A DNA stretch of 64,000 nucleotides from Pseudorhizobium xiangyangii. Lineage in GTDB: Bacteria > Pseudomonadota > Alphaproteobacteria > Rhizobiales > Rhizobiaceae. Location of the stretch: assembly GCF_020531965.1 (NCBI RefSeq), contig NZ_JAJAWH010000011.1, positions 62,001 through 126,000 on the forward strand, in the 5' to 3' direction. Below are positions 1 to 9,041 of the stretch, piece after piece (positions within the stretch are counted from its first letter, which is position 1; each line of letters begins with the position of its first letter). The notes below the pieces were generated by a model that saw nothing but the letters and a program-made list of their open reading frames with translations, was not told where the DNA came from and searched no databases. The translations under genes were made by a program, and so were the position numbers.

Positions 1-380
1 TCGAGCACGTACTTGGCGTCTATTTCCACCACTGTGCCCTGGCAATGACCTGTGCGCAGCTAGCTCATGCCGGCCTTTTCCTTGCAGCGGCCGGTCGCAA
101 TCCTCTGACGGGTCACACGGTGGTCTCACGCCAGCGGGCACGGCGCATCAACGCGCTGATGCTCACGTGCGGCCACTACGATGGTTCAGGAGACTTTGCT
201 TACCGTGTGGGTCTTCCGGGCAAGAGCGGGGTAGGCGGCGGTATCATGGCTGTTGCGCCGGGCAAGGCTTCCGTAGCGGTGTGGTCGCCCGGTCTTAATC
301 ACAACGGCAATTCGCTGCTGGGGTCCCTGGCCCTCGAAATGCTGGCGCACCGGACCGGGTGGTCCGTCTTCGGACCATAA
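1..380 (+). CDS. glsA: glutaminase, C-terminal part (5' truncated by window edge)
   Basis: This is the last ~125 residues of a serine-dependent beta-lactamase-fold glutaminase, which hydrolyses L-glutamine to glutamate and ammonia. The reading frame is open from base 3, so the gene begins outside the window; the internal ATG at 45 is not the start. Family motifs visible are the [11 protein letters not shown] stretch, the [12 protein letters not shown] segment that contributes to the active site, and the terminal [11 protein letters not shown]. It converges on tctA, with a hairpin terminator between them. The motif match is strong; only the missing N-terminus prevents a full check. Confidence 0.9.
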   Translation, partial: EHVLGVYFHHCALAMTCAQLAHAGLFLAAAGRNPLTGHTVVSRQRARRINALMLTCGHYDGSGDFAYRVGLPGKSGVGGGIMAVAPGKASVAVWSPGLNHNGNSLLGSLALEMLAHRTGWSVFGP

Positions 381-392
381 TAGGTTGAACAT

Positions 393-424
393 AAAAAAGG
401 GGGCGCGGCCGAAGCCGCACCCCC
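393..424 (-). terminator. Rho-independent terminator for tctCBA
   Basis: An 11-bp stem (399-409 with 414-424, one C/A mismatch) closes a CGAA tetraloop. On the minus strand it is followed by six T, as expected for the end of the tctCBA transcript. The other side lacks a U-tract, so glsA would be terminated less efficiently. Confidence 0.8.
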
Positions 425-445
425 TTCCGTCCTGGGAGGACTAAC

Positions 446-1963
446 TCAGTCTTCGCTTGCGGCCAGTTGCGTTAGCACCTGACCCCGGCCCCTGATCCGC
501 ATAATCAGCGGGACGATGAATGCGAGGGCCGCCACAACAAAAAGCCCTGCCGCGATTGGAGACGTGACGAGGAAGGTCACGTCGCCCTGGCTGATCGCCA
601 GCGCGCGTCGCAACTGCTGCTCGGCGAGCGGACCTAGAATGAGGCCGACGATGACGGGCGCGATCGGATAGCCGAAGACGCGCATGGCATAACCCAGCAA
701 GCCGAAGGTAAGGAGCATCCCGAGCTCGAAGACCGACGGATTGGCGCCGATGGTGCCAAGCGTCGCAAACACGAGGATGCCGGCATAGAGCCAGGGTTTC
801 GGGATTGTCAGAAGCTTTACCCAAAGGCCGATCAGCGGCAGGTTCAAAACGAGCAGCATGAGATTCGCAATCAGCAGCGAGGCGATGAGGCCCCAGACCA
901 ACTGGGGGTTGGTCGCAAACAGCAGCGGACCCGGCTGCAATCCGTATTGCTGGAAGCCCGCCAGCATGATCGCTGCGGTGGCCGTGGTTGGCAGACCAAG
1001 CGTCAGCAGCGGAACCAGCGTACCGGCTGCCGATGCATTGTTGGCCGCTTCCGGTCCCGCGACGCCTTCGATCGCGCCGTTGCCGAATTCTTCCGGATGC
1101 TTGGTCAGCCGCTTCTCCGTCGCATAGGAGAGGAAGGTGCCGATCTCGGCGCCGCCGGCCGGCATCGCGCCGATCGGGAAGCCGATCATCGTACCGCGCA
1201 GCCACGCCTTCCAGGAGCGGCCCCAGTCGGCGGCACTCATCCACACAGACCCTTTGACTGCCTCCACTATATCCGCGCCGCGGCTACCCTGGGCCGCGAT
1301 GTACAGGGTCTCGCCGATCGCGAACATGGCGACCGCCATCGTTGTGACCTCGATGCCGTCCAGGAGGTCCGGCACGCCGAAGGCGAGCCGGGTCTGACCG
1401 GTCAACTGATCGATGCCGATCACGGAGAAGGCAAGACCTATGAACAAGGATGTCAGACCCCGGAGAGCCGAATCGCCGAACGCGGACGACACCGTCACGA
1501 AGGCGAGCACCATCAGCGCGAAATATTCACGCGGGCCGAATTTGATTGCCAGCTGGACGACGTAGGGCGCGAGGAAAGCAAGCAAAAGCGTCGCGATGAG
1601 GCCTGCAACGAAGGACCCGATCGCCGCGGTGGCAAGTGCCGGTCCGCCGCGTCCCGCTCGCGCCATCTTGTTGCCCTCCAGCGCTGTGACGATAGATGCA
1701 CTTTCGCCCGGCGTGTTGAGGAGGATGGACGTCGTAGAGCCACCATACATCCCGCCGTAGTAAATGCCGGCGAACATGATGAGAGACCCGGTAGGGTCGA
1801 GACGATAGGTAACGGGCAGCAACAGCGCCACGGTCAGCGCAGGCCCGATGCCGGGGAGAACGCCGACCGCCGTGCCGAGTGTTACGCCGACCAGCGCATA
1901 AAGGAGGTTGATCGGCTCCATCGCCGACAACAACCCCTGCAAAAGAAATTCAAACGTAGTCAT
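446..1963 (-). CDS. tctA: tripartite tricarboxylate transporter, large membrane subunit TctA
   Basis: 505-residue polytopic inner-membrane protein, the usual TctA length. It carries the family's glycine-rich signatures near the N-terminus ([20 protein letters not shown] and [20 protein letters not shown]) and their repeat in the second half ([20 protein letters not shown], followed by [17 protein letters not shown]). TctA forms the channel that takes up a carboxylate delivered by the periplasmic TctC, driven by ion gradients. It is the last gene of tctCBA, 24 bp after tctB. The substrate cannot be read from sequence; citrate or another tricarboxylate is typical for the class. Confidence 0.95.
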   Translation of the reverse strand: MTTFEFLLQGLLSAMEPINLLYALVGVTLGTAVGVLPGIGPALTVALLLPVTYRLDPTGSLIMFAGIYYGGMYGGSTTSILLNTPGESASIVTALEGNKMARAGRGGPALATAAIGSFVAGLIATLLLAFLAPYVVQLAIKFGPREYFALMVLAFVTVSSAFGDSALRGLTSLFIGLAFSVIGIDQLTGQTRLAFGVPDLLDGIEVTTMAVAMFAIGETLYIAAQGSRGADIVEAVKGSVWMSAADWGRSWKAWLRGTMIGFPIGAMPAGGAEIGTFLSYATEKRLTKHPEEFGNGAIEGVAGPEAANNASAAGTLVPLLTLGLPTTATAAIMLAGFQQYGLQPGPLLFATNPQLVWGLIASLLIANLMLLVLNLPLIGLWVKLLTIPKPWLYAGILVFATLGTIGANPSVFELGMLLTFGLLGYAMRVFGYPIAPVIVGLILGPLAEQQLRRALAISQGDVTFLVTSPIAAGLFVVAALAFIVPLIMRIRGRGQVLTQLAASED

Positions 1964-1987
1964 GAGCAGGCCTTCCGGGCGTCGTCA

Positions 1988-2482
1988 TCAGAGGAACAGC
2001 TGTTCCAGCGGTCCCGCCGGAAGAGAAAGCTGGAGAAGTCCGGCAAATATTACCCAGATGCCCAGACAGAGGACGATGCCCACCGGGAGTGTGATCCATA
2101 GCTTGCGTTTTCCGAAGCCCGCAGCGACGAGGGCGAAGAGGACGCCGGTCGCGATCGAGAAGCCGGCCGTCTTCAGAAGCAGCATTTGTGCGGCAAGACC
2201 GGCCACGACCCACACTACCGGGCCAAATTGCTGATGATCGCGCGCAGGGAAATCTCCGCGAAATGCTTCTATCGCCGTCCAGATGCCCAGGCCGACCAGG
2301 GCAAACGCGATCCAGTCGGGAACCGTTGCCGGTCCAACCTGCGAATAACCAGCCGTTCCCTTGAGCCGAGAAACATCGAAGAAGATGACGGCGGCGATCA
2401 CTACGAGGATGACGGCAATGGCAAGCGCCGCCCAATCGGGGCGGCGCTGTTGAGATGTCGATTTCGAGTGGTCCAGGCTCAT
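1988..2482 (-). CDS. tctB: tripartite tricarboxylate transporter, small membrane subunit TctB
   Basis: 164 residues with four predicted hydrophobic segments, matching the poorly conserved TctB subunit that pairs with TctA. Its ATG overlaps the TGA of tctC in an ATGA arrangement, indicating translational coupling. Identification rests mainly on size, topology and position between tctC and tctA; the segment GPATVPDWIAFALVGLGIW resembles TctB family proteins. Confidence 0.88.
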   Translation of the reverse strand: MSLDHSKSTSQQRRPDWAALAIAVILVVIAAVIFFDVSRLKGTAGYSQVGPATVPDWIAFALVGLGIWTAIEAFRGDFPARDHQQFGPVVWVVAGLAAQMLLLKTAGFSIATGVLFALVAAGFGKRKLWITLPVGIVLCLGIWVIFAGLLQLSLPAGPLEQLFL

Positions 2483-3423
2483 TTAACCAGTCCGATGTCC
2501 TTCAGGATGGTTTCGGTGGCGCTGATGTCCTTGGCCAGCTGCGCATCGAAAGCGTCGCCTGCAAGGTAGGTATCGGCCCAGTTCTTCGTCTTCAGCGTCT
2601 CCTGCCAGGTCGGCGACTTGGCCAGCTTCTCGATGTCGGCGAGAACGGCTGCCTTCTGCTCGTCCGAAAGACCCGGAGCCGCCGCGACCATGCGCCAGTT
2701 CTGCAGCACGACGTCGTAGCCGGCTTCCTTCAAGGTAGGAGCGTCGACGCCTTCCATGCGCTCTTCGCTCGATACCGCCAGAAGGCGCAACGTGCCCGCC
2801 TTAACCTGGGCCTCGAATTCGCCGTAGCTGGAGACGCCAGCTGTGACCTGGCTGCCGAGGATAGCTGCGAGGGCTTCTCCGCCACCGGAATAGGCAATGT
2901 AGTTGATCTTCGTCGGGTCGACGCCCGCAGCCTTGGCCAGCAGGCCCACCGCGATGTGGTCTGTTCCGCCGGCAGAACCGCCGGCCCAGGATACCGCACC
3001 GGGATCCTTCTTGAGGGCCTCAACGAGCTGGTCAATCGACTGGATTTCGGACGATGCCGGAACGACGATGGCCTCGTACTCGCCGGTCAGGCGGGCGATT
3101 GGCGTGACATCCTTAAGGGTGACTGGCGACTGGTTGGTCAGGATGGCGCCGACCATGACGTAGCCGCCGACGATGAGCGCGTTCGGGTTGCCCTTCTGCT
3201 GGCTGGCGAACTGGGCGATGCCGATCGTGCCGCCGGCGCCGGGTACGTTGACGACCTGAACGTTGCCGGAGATGCCTTCCTCCTGGAGTGCGGTCTGCAG
3301 CGAGCGGGCAGTCTGGTCCCAACCACCACCTGGAGCGGCAGGTGCCATGATCGTGTAGTCCGCAGCATGCGCCGGCAGAGCGAGGGCGCCAGCAACAAGC
3401 GAGGCAAGAATGAAGTGTTTCAA
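2479..3423 (-). CDS. tctC: tripartite tricarboxylate transporter substrate-binding protein TctC
   Basis: 314 residues with a clear Sec signal peptide (LKHFILASLVAGALALPAHA, cleavage before ADYTIM). The mature domain shows Bug/TctC features: AAPGGGWDQTARSLQ, VVNVPGAGGTIG and SWAGGSAGGTDHIAVGLL. The TTG start at 3423-3421 is chosen because a perfect GGAGG lies 8 nt upstream and translation then begins exactly at the signal peptide; the upstream ATG at 3510 would add an implausible N-terminal extension. First gene of tctCBA; likely activated by TctD/TctE encoded just upstream. Confidence 0.93.
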   Translation of the reverse strand: MKHFILASLVAGALALPAHAADYTIMAPAAPGGGWDQTARSLQTALQEEGISGNVQVVNVPGAGGTIGIAQFASQQKGNPNALIVGGYVMVGAILTNQSPVTLKDVTPIARLTGEYEAIVVPASSEIQSIDQLVEALKKDPGAVSWAGGSAGGTDHIAVGLLAKAAGVDPTKINYIAYSGGGEALAAILGSQVTAGVSSYGEFEAQVKAGTLRLLAVSSEERMEGVDAPTLKEAGYDVVLQNWRMVAAAPGLSDEQKAAVLADIEKLAKSPTWQETLKTKNWADTYLAGDAFDAQLAKDISATETILKDIGLVK

Positions 3424-3578
3424 GGGTATGTCCTCCAAAACGCGGCCATTGGACGCGATGATTTGATTTTGGGAAAGGAGCATGACCCGGTGCGCGGCAA
3501 TGCCGGCCAAGGTTTCCTCCCATCCGCATCGAAAGCCCCCCTCCAGGGGCGTCGAACGTCCTAAGCGATCACATCAAG

Positions 3579-3596
3579 CTGACATCTACCTGACAT
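3579..3596 (-). promoter_or_regulatory. candidate TctD binding site upstream of tctCBA
   Basis: On the minus strand ATGTCAG occurs twice in direct orientation with an 11-bp period, one helical turn. This is the geometry used by OmpR/PhoB-family dimers such as TctD. It lies about 155 bp upstream of the tctC start. The assignment is inference from spacing and context. Confidence 0.45.
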
Positions 3597-3628
3597 TCCT
3601 CCCATTGCTCCAAATTCGCAAGGCGGAA

Positions 3629-4702
3629 TCACTGCAGGCGCAGGACCTCGTTCCAGCGGGCAACCAGCCGGGCGCGCTTCACTTGATCCAGATAAACCAT
3701 CAGTCCCGGGCTGACCGGGACCGGTTTCAGCTGGCCGCCCAGCATCTCTCGCATGGTCGTTGCGGTATTGTTGCCGGAGACTTCGGGGCTCACGGCCGGA
3801 ATCTGCAGCTCGCGGGCCATGATGGTCTGGCCTTGCTTGGACATGAAGAATTCGAGATAGCGGCGACCGAGCTCGGGGGATGCGGCCGCTTGCGGTACGA
3901 GGCCGATCCTTGACATGACGACCGTATAGTCCTTGGGCAGTACGATGCCGACTTCCGGATGCCGCGACGCCCAATCGGCGGCGTAGGAGCCAAGGATATT
4001 GTAGCCCAAAAGGAAGCGGCCGTCGGCGACCCGCTCCAGAATTGCCTGGCTGGTGGAATAGAGCTTGACCCCCGCCGCGCCCATGGCCTGGATTACCGAC
4101 CAGATGTCGCCGAACTGCTCCTGGTCTCGTGACATGAAAAGAAAACCGACGCCTGACCGCTCGATGTCATAGGTGCCGATCCGGCCATATGTGGCGTTTC
4201 CCTGCTCTCGCAGGAAATCAACAAACTCGGCGCGTGTCGAAGGCGGGGTTTTGTCCTCGAAACTGGGCTTGTGATAGACGAAGACCGCGGGCTCGAATGT
4301 CAGGGCGTAAGCGGTATTGCGCCAGTTGGCCCACCCCGGCCACTGGTCGCTCATGGGCAGATCACTGCGCTGTGCGTAGCCGTCGTTGGCGAGCTTGACC
4401 TGAAGATCCATGGCGGAAGAGAAGGCGAAATCCGCAGTCTTCTGTCCCGCCTCGGTTTCCCGTACGATCCGGTCGTAGATCTCCCCTGTCAGCATGTCCT
4501 CATAGCGCACGGCCACATCCGGATTTACAGCTTGAAAGCCGGCAATCATTGGCTGTGCTAGCGGTTCGTCTAGGGACGAATAAACGACCAGAACAGGCGC
4601 GTCGGTACGACCGGACACAGCCGGAAACACGGTCGTGGAGGCTTCGACAAGCCGCGCTGGCAACAGCACGATGAGGAGAAATGGAATGAAGAGCAACTTC
4701 AT
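3629..4702 (-). CDS. periplasmic extracellular solute-binding protein linked to TctD/TctE
   Basis: 357-residue secreted protein: signal peptide MKLLFIPFLLIVLLPARLVEA, then a periplasmic binding protein of the iron/thiamine-type ABC class (VLVVYSSLDEPLAQPMIAGFQ at the start of the mature chain; LGYNILGSYAADW; VPQAAASPELGRRYLEFFMSKQG). No ABC permease or ATPase is nearby. Genes of this type accompany tctD/tctE in many proteobacteria, so it may present a ligand to the TctE sensor domain rather than act in transport; that role is inferred. The ATG at 4702 places the signal peptide at the N-terminus. Divergent from tctD with about 100 bp between. Confidence 0.8.
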   Translation of the reverse strand: MKLLFIPFLLIVLLPARLVEASTTVFPAVSGRTDAPVLVVYSSLDEPLAQPMIAGFQAVNPDVAVRYEDMLTGEIYDRIVRETEAGQKTADFAFSSAMDLQVKLANDGYAQRSDLPMSDQWPGWANWRNTAYALTFEPAVFVYHKPSFEDKTPPSTRAEFVDFLREQGNATYGRIGTYDIERSGVGFLFMSRDQEQFGDIWSVIQAMGAAGVKLYSTSQAILERVADGRFLLGYNILGSYAADWASRHPEVGIVLPKDYTVVMSRIGLVPQAAASPELGRRYLEFFMSKQGQTIMARELQIPAVSPEVSGNNTATTMREMLGGQLKPVPVSPGLMVYLDQVKRARLVARWNEVLRLQ

Positions 4703-4804
4703 GACCGGACAATGCACCAGCAAGCGCGTCTGAACAAGTTGGACAATGAATTGCCGCTCCGTGACATCGAGCCGGAACGCCGATAAGTTGCCGAAGCTTA
4801 GGGG

Positions 4805-5488
4805 GTGGCCGTGCGTATTCTTCTCGTAGAGGACAATCAGACGCTGGCGGAGGGTCTTGCAACGATCCTGCGCGGTAGCGGCTATGCGGTGGATGCGGTA
4901 GCCGATGGAGCGTCGGCGGAAGCCGTCGCAGCGGCGGAAGCCTATGACCTCGTCATCCTCGATCTCAACCTTCCCGAAATGGACGGGCTTGACGTTTTGC
5001 GGGCAATGCGCGCACGACAAAACAAGGCGGCGGTGATGATCCTCACGGCCCGGGGAGCGCCGGAGGAACGGGTGAAGGGTCTCGACCTGGGCGCCGACGA
5101 CTACATGATCAAGCCGTTCGACATCTCGGAATTCGAGGCGCGCATCCGCGTGTTGCTCCGGCGGCAGGCGGGGCTGCGGAGCTCTGTCGTCCAGTTCGGC
5201 GGCGTCACGCTTGATCTGACGTCGCGAACCTTCAGCAGTTCCGGAGTGCCTCTGGATATTCCCGCCCGGGAAGTCGCGCTTCTGGAGCTGCTTTTCCTGC
5301 GTGCCGGCAAGGTCGTGTCCAAGGATGCCATCGTCCGGTCCCTGACGGGCTTCGACGAGGATCTGTCGGCAAATGCCATCGAGCAATATGTCAGCCGCCT
5401 CCGTCGCCGGCTCTCTCCTTACGGATTGACCGTCAGGACGGCACGCGGGATCGGCTACTATCTCGAAATCGCAAGCCTTGCCCCATGA
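4805..5488 (+). CDS. tctD: OmpR-family response regulator TctD
   Basis: 227 residues: receiver domain (EDN acidic pocket near residues 9-11, phospho-acceptor Asp in LVILDLNLPEMDG near residue 53, Lys in DDYMIKPFDISEFEARI) followed by a winged-helix output domain ending YVSRLRRRLSPYGLTVRTARGIGYYLE. Predicted to activate the tctCBA transporter. Two GTG starts are possible, 4805 and 4811, behind a purine-rich AGGGGG; the earlier one is given. Its TGA overlaps the ATG of tctE (ATGA), so regulator and kinase are co-translated. Confidence 0.9.
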   Translation: MAVRILLVEDNQTLAEGLATILRGSGYAVDAVADGASAEAVAAAEAYDLVILDLNLPEMDGLDVLRAMRARQNKAAVMILTARGAPEERVKGLDLGADDYMIKPFDISEFEARIRVLLRRQAGLRSSVVQFGGVTLDLTSRTFSSSGVPLDIPAREVALLELLFLRAGKVVSKDAIVRSLTGFDEDLSANAIEQYVSRLRRRLSPYGLTVRTARGIGYYLEIASLAP

Positions 5489-6870
5489 CCCATGCCTATT
5501 CGCTGCGGCGCCGGTTGCTCGCATGGCTGCTTCTGGCGACTGCCGTCATGGGCACCATTGCGCTCGTCGATACCTGGCGCGAGGCCGAGAAGACAGCCGA
5601 CGAAGTATCCGATCGGGTGCTGATGGGTTCGGCGCTGGCGATTGCCGAGCGCGTTATCGTATCGGAGGATGGCTCGCTGGAGGTGGACATTCCGTATGTC
5701 GCTCTGGAGATGCTGACGTCGGCTGCCCAGGATCGCGTCTTCTATCGCGTCGACGGGCCGCCCGGCACCTTCATCACCGGTTATCAGAACCTGCCGTCAA
5801 TTCCGCGCTCCGAAGGTCAGGCGGCCGCCTTTGAGGACGCTGTGTTCAGGGGCGAGCCGATCCGTGTAGCCGCGCTCGCGCGGTCTGCCTCAACCGGCAT
5901 CAATTCCGTGCCTTTCGTCGTGACCGTGGCCGAGACCACGATGGCGCGGCAGCAATTGATGCGAACCATCCTGCTCCGTTCGGCCGCCCGGCTCCTGTTC
6001 ATGATTGTCGGGGCGGCGGTCATCGTGTGGATCGCCGTCACGGTGTCGCTTAGGCCGCTCTATCGGTTCAGCGAGGCGATCGCACAGCGCAGCCCGGACG
6101 ATCTCCATCCCATCGGCGAGCGTGTGCCCAGCGAAGTGCAGGGCCTGGTCGACACCGTCAATTCGTTCATGGTGCGGCTTGAATCGGCTCTCGATGCCTT
6201 GCGGCATTTCACGGGCAATGCCAGCCACCAATTGCGCACTCCGCTGGCGATCGTTCGCACGCAATTGGCTATCGCCGCGCGTGCATCCGATCCGGAAGCT
6301 GTCAGGCAGGCCGTTGGCAAGGCAGATGCGGCGGTTGCGGATGGTGAGCACATCCTCGGGCAACTGCTGTTGATGGCGAAGATTGACGCGGCCACCCGAT
6401 CCGCTTCGCTGCAAGAAACGGATCTATCGGCACTGGCCCAGTTGCAGACGGCTGATCATGTGCCCGCGGCTGCGGAGGCGGGCATCGACCTCGGATTCGA
6501 AGGTGAGGCCGCCGTCTGCGTCTTGGCGGAACCGCTGTTGCTAGGGGAGTTACTCAAGAATCTGATCGCCAACGGGCTGATTTACGCGGGCCGTGGTTCG
6601 GAAATCACGGTTCGCGTGTTCCTCGACGAGGGCGTAGCTATCCTGGAAGTGGAAGACAACGGTCCCGGTATCCCAGAGGGCAAGCGCGACGCCGTACTGC
6701 GGCGGTTCGACCGCGGCGCCCGCGCCGATGACTTGGGAACCGGCCTCGGCCTGCCGATCGTCGAGGAGATTGCGCGCCTGCACGGCGCGAAACTGGACTT
6801 GCAGGATGGGTCGAACGGTCACGGCCTGCGCGTGCGGATCAGCTTTGCGCAGGCGGCTGATCAGGCCTGA
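5485..6870 (+). CDS. tctE: sensor histidine kinase TctE
   Basis: 461 residues. A first membrane segment near residues 10-28 is followed by a periplasmic domain, a second membrane segment near 170-190 and a HAMP-like linker. The dimerisation/phospho-acceptor box is FTGNASHQLRTPLAIVRTQL, with His near residue 249, and the ATP-binding domain has N-box LLKNLIANGLIYA, G1 VEDNGPGIPEG and G2 GTGLGLPIVEEIA. The N-terminal sensor resembles TctE_N. The last 10 nt overlap the end of nagA on the opposite strand, which leaves no room for a terminator between the two. Confidence 0.9.
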   Translation: MTHAYSLRRRLLAWLLLATAVMGTIALVDTWREAEKTADEVSDRVLMGSALAIAERVIVSEDGSLEVDIPYVALEMLTSAAQDRVFYRVDGPPGTFITGYQNLPSIPRSEGQAAAFEDAVFRGEPIRVAALARSASTGINSVPFVVTVAETTMARQQLMRTILLRSAARLLFMIVGAAVIVWIAVTVSLRPLYRFSEAIAQRSPDDLHPIGERVPSEVQGLVDTVNSFMVRLESALDALRHFTGNASHQLRTPLAIVRTQLAIAARASDPEAVRQAVGKADAAVADGEHILGQLLLMAKIDAATRSASLQETDLSALAQLQTADHVPAAAEAGIDLGFEGEAAVCVLAEPLLLGELLKNLIANGLIYAGRGSEITVRVFLDEGVAILEVEDNGPGIPEGKRDAVLRRFDRGARADDLGTGLGLPIVEEIARLHGAKLDLQDGSNGHGLRVRISFAQAADQA

Positions 6871-8018
6871 TAGACGCAGGTGCCGCCGATCCAGGTGCTC
6901 TTCATCTGAAGATCATCCGTGAGCAGCACGAAATCCGCGTCGAGCCCTGCCTCAAGTGCGCCCTTGCGGTCCGCAACCTGCGACGCTTCGGCGGGATAGA
7001 CCGAGACCATCCGTAGCGACTCCTCAAGCGGCAATCCCAGCGTCAGGTGCAGGAACCTGACCGAGGAGATCATGTCGATATCGGCCCCGGCGAGCGTGCC
7101 GTCGGCAAGCGTCAGGCGACCGTTGCGTCGAAGGATTTCGCGTCCGTTGAGCGTGAAGCTCGTGAGGTCGGTGCCGATCGGAGACATGGCGTCGGTGACG
7201 ACGAAGATCCGTCCTGGCCCCTGCTTGGCTCGCAGCGCCACCAGCATGGCGGCCGGATGAACATGGATACCATCTGCAATCAGGCCGGCATGGAGACCTC
7301 CGGTATCGAGTGCTGCCCCCACCATGCCTGGTTCGCGATGACCCAGCGGGCTCATCGCATTGTAGAGATGCGTGACGGTGCGCGCACCTGCATTGGCATA
7401 GCGCCTTGCCGTCCCGAAACTAGCCTCCGTGTGGCCAAGGCTGACGATAAATCCGCAATCGGCGAGCCTGGAGACCTGACTCTCCGTAACGTTCTCGGGT
7501 GCGACAGTGATCATCATCGCGGGAAAGGCGTCGCGACATGAAAGGAGAAGGTCGAGATCGGTGTCATCCATCGGGCGAATCAGGGACGGATCGTGGGCGC
7601 CCTTGCGAGCGAGCGACAGGTGCGGCCCTTCGAGATGGAGACCGAGAAAGCCCGGCACCTTTTCCTTAATCGCTTGCTGGCCAGCGCTGATCACTGCGGC
7701 CGTCGTTTCCGTCGTATCCGTGATCAGCGTCGGCAAAAGCGCCGTCGTGCCGAATCGGGCGTGCGCAGTGCAGATTGTCCGCAGTCCCGCGACAGTCGGA
7801 TGATCGTTCAGCATAACGCCTCCGCCGCCATTGACCTGCAGGTCGATGAACCCCGGCACGAGAATGCCCCCGCCGGCGTCTACGACCTCCGCTCCGGCCG
7901 GAATGTCAGCGTCGGCAACAATGGCCTCGATGCGGCCTTCGGACAGGACGAGGGAGGAAGCCTCGTGCCAGGTCTCGCCGTCGAAAATGCGTGAGCCGCG
8001 AATTGCCTTGCTGGTCAT
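6861..8018 (-). CDS. nagA: N-acetylglucosamine-6-phosphate deacetylase
   Basis: 385-residue amidohydrolase-fold enzyme that converts GlcNAc-6-P to glucosamine-6-P and acetate. Visible signatures are the N-terminal VPGFIDLQVNGGGGV, the metal-binding LHLEGPHL (Glu), the histidines in SLGHTEA and THLYNAMSPLGHREPG, and the catalytic Asp in VTDAMSPIG. It overlaps the upstream deaminase gene by 4 nt and is the last gene of the kinase-gntR-deaminase-nagA operon. Cytoplasmic step of amino-sugar catabolism and murein recycling. Confidence 0.95.
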   Translation of the reverse strand: MTSKAIRGSRIFDGETWHEASSLVLSEGRIEAIVADADIPAGAEVVDAGGGILVPGFIDLQVNGGGGVMLNDHPTVAGLRTICTAHARFGTTALLPTLITDTTETTAAVISAGQQAIKEKVPGFLGLHLEGPHLSLARKGAHDPSLIRPMDDTDLDLLLSCRDAFPAMMITVAPENVTESQVSRLADCGFIVSLGHTEASFGTARRYANAGARTVTHLYNAMSPLGHREPGMVGAALDTGGLHAGLIADGIHVHPAAMLVALRAKQGPGRIFVVTDAMSPIGTDLTSFTLNGREILRRNGRLTLADGTLAGADIDMISSVRFLHLTLGLPLEESLRMVSVYPAEASQVADRKGALEAGLDADFVLLTDDLQMKSTWIGGTCVYQA

Positions 8019-9037
8019 TTGGTTTCGGTCACCTTCTTGAGGGCCGCCGGTGCATCGGGATTGTAGCCACGGGTCCGCGACCAGGCTTCCACAAAACCGT
8101 AGAAAGGCAGGATGAGGCAGAGCGCGTCGGTCAACGGGTGGCCCGTCGCGACGAACGGAAGCGGCGTCGCCTTACGGGTGTGGGTCGAGGTCGCAAAAGC
8201 CAGTGCGCCTTTGTCGACCAGGCCGTCGGCGATCTCGATCACCGAGTTTTCTGCCGCGTCGCGAGCTGCGAAGGCGATGATCGGGAACCGGTAGTCGACC
8301 AGTGCCACGGGACCATGCAGGACCTCGGCTGAGGAATAGGCCTCGGCGTGCATGTTCGACGTCTCCTTGAACTTCAGCGCCGCTTCGCTGGCGATAGCAA
8401 GGGCGGGACCACGGCCCAGCATGAAAAGCGAATCTGCGTCGCCCAGCTGGCCGGCCAGATCGCTCCACTCCAGAGCGACGGCCTTTTTGCAGACGGATGG
8501 CAGATCGCGAAGTGCAGTCCGCAGATCATTGTCGTCGGTCCACTCCGCCAGCAGCGCCAAGCCGGCGACGATGGAATTGAAGTAGGACTTTGTTGCGGCG
8601 ACGGCCAGTTCCGGCCCGGCTTGGATATCGATGGCGTGGGTGCAGGCGTTGGCCATCGGAGACTGCAGCGTGTTCGTCAATGCCAGACTGAGTGCGCCGG
8701 CGTCGGTTGCCGCCTGAGCCAGGGCAACGATGTCCGGGCTCTTGCCGGATTGCGAAATTGCGATCGCCGCAGCGCCGGCGAGCGTCATCGGCGCATGGTA
8801 GATGGACGCGAGCGAAGGGCCGAGTGACGCCACAGGCCGCCCTGTCTTGAGCTCGATGGCGTACTTGATGAAGGTCGCCGCGTGATCGGACGAACCGCGG
8901 GCGATTGTCACGAGAAAGGCCGGATCGCGTTCCCGCAGTGCTCTGCCGGCATCAGCGAACGCGTTTGCGGATTGATCGAGAAGGCGCGCTACGGCGTCCG
9001 GTATCTCGTTGATCTCTCTTCGCATATGGGTCTGCAT
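8015..9037 (-). CDS. SIS-domain glucosamine-6-phosphate deaminase (NagB-II type)
   Basis: 340 residues with two SIS (sugar isomerase) domains like the isomerase half of GlmS but no glutaminase domain. Key segments: ARGSSDHAATFIKYAIE, AISQSGKSPDIVALAQAA, AATKSYFNSIVAGLALLAEW, FMLGRGPALAIASEAALKFKET and EVLHGPVALVD. This architecture next to nagA matches NagB-II, a non-orthologous glucosamine-6-P deaminase giving fructose-6-P and ammonia; AgaS-type deaminase/isomerases are the alternative. Coupled to nagA by ATGA overlap and only 4 nt downstream of the GntR gene. Confidence 0.85.
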   Translation of the reverse strand: MQTHMRREINEIPDAVARLLDQSANAFADAGRALRERDPAFLVTIARGSSDHAATFIKYAIELKTGRPVASLGPSLASIYHAPMTLAGAAAIAISQSGKSPDIVALAQAATDAGALSLALTNTLQSPMANACTHAIDIQAGPELAVAATKSYFNSIVAGLALLAEWTDDNDLRTALRDLPSVCKKAVALEWSDLAGQLGDADSLFMLGRGPALAIASEAALKFKETSNMHAEAYSSAEVLHGPVALVDYRFPIIAFAARDAAENSVIEIADGLVDKGALAFATSTHTRKATPLPFVATGHPLTDALCLILPFYGFVEAWSRTRGYNPDAPAALKKVTETK

Positions 9038-9041
9038 GAAT

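Noticed and set aside
4703-5524. N-terminal extension of the binding-protein frame up to 5524
   Set aside because: It is antisense to tctD; the signal peptide begins at 4702.
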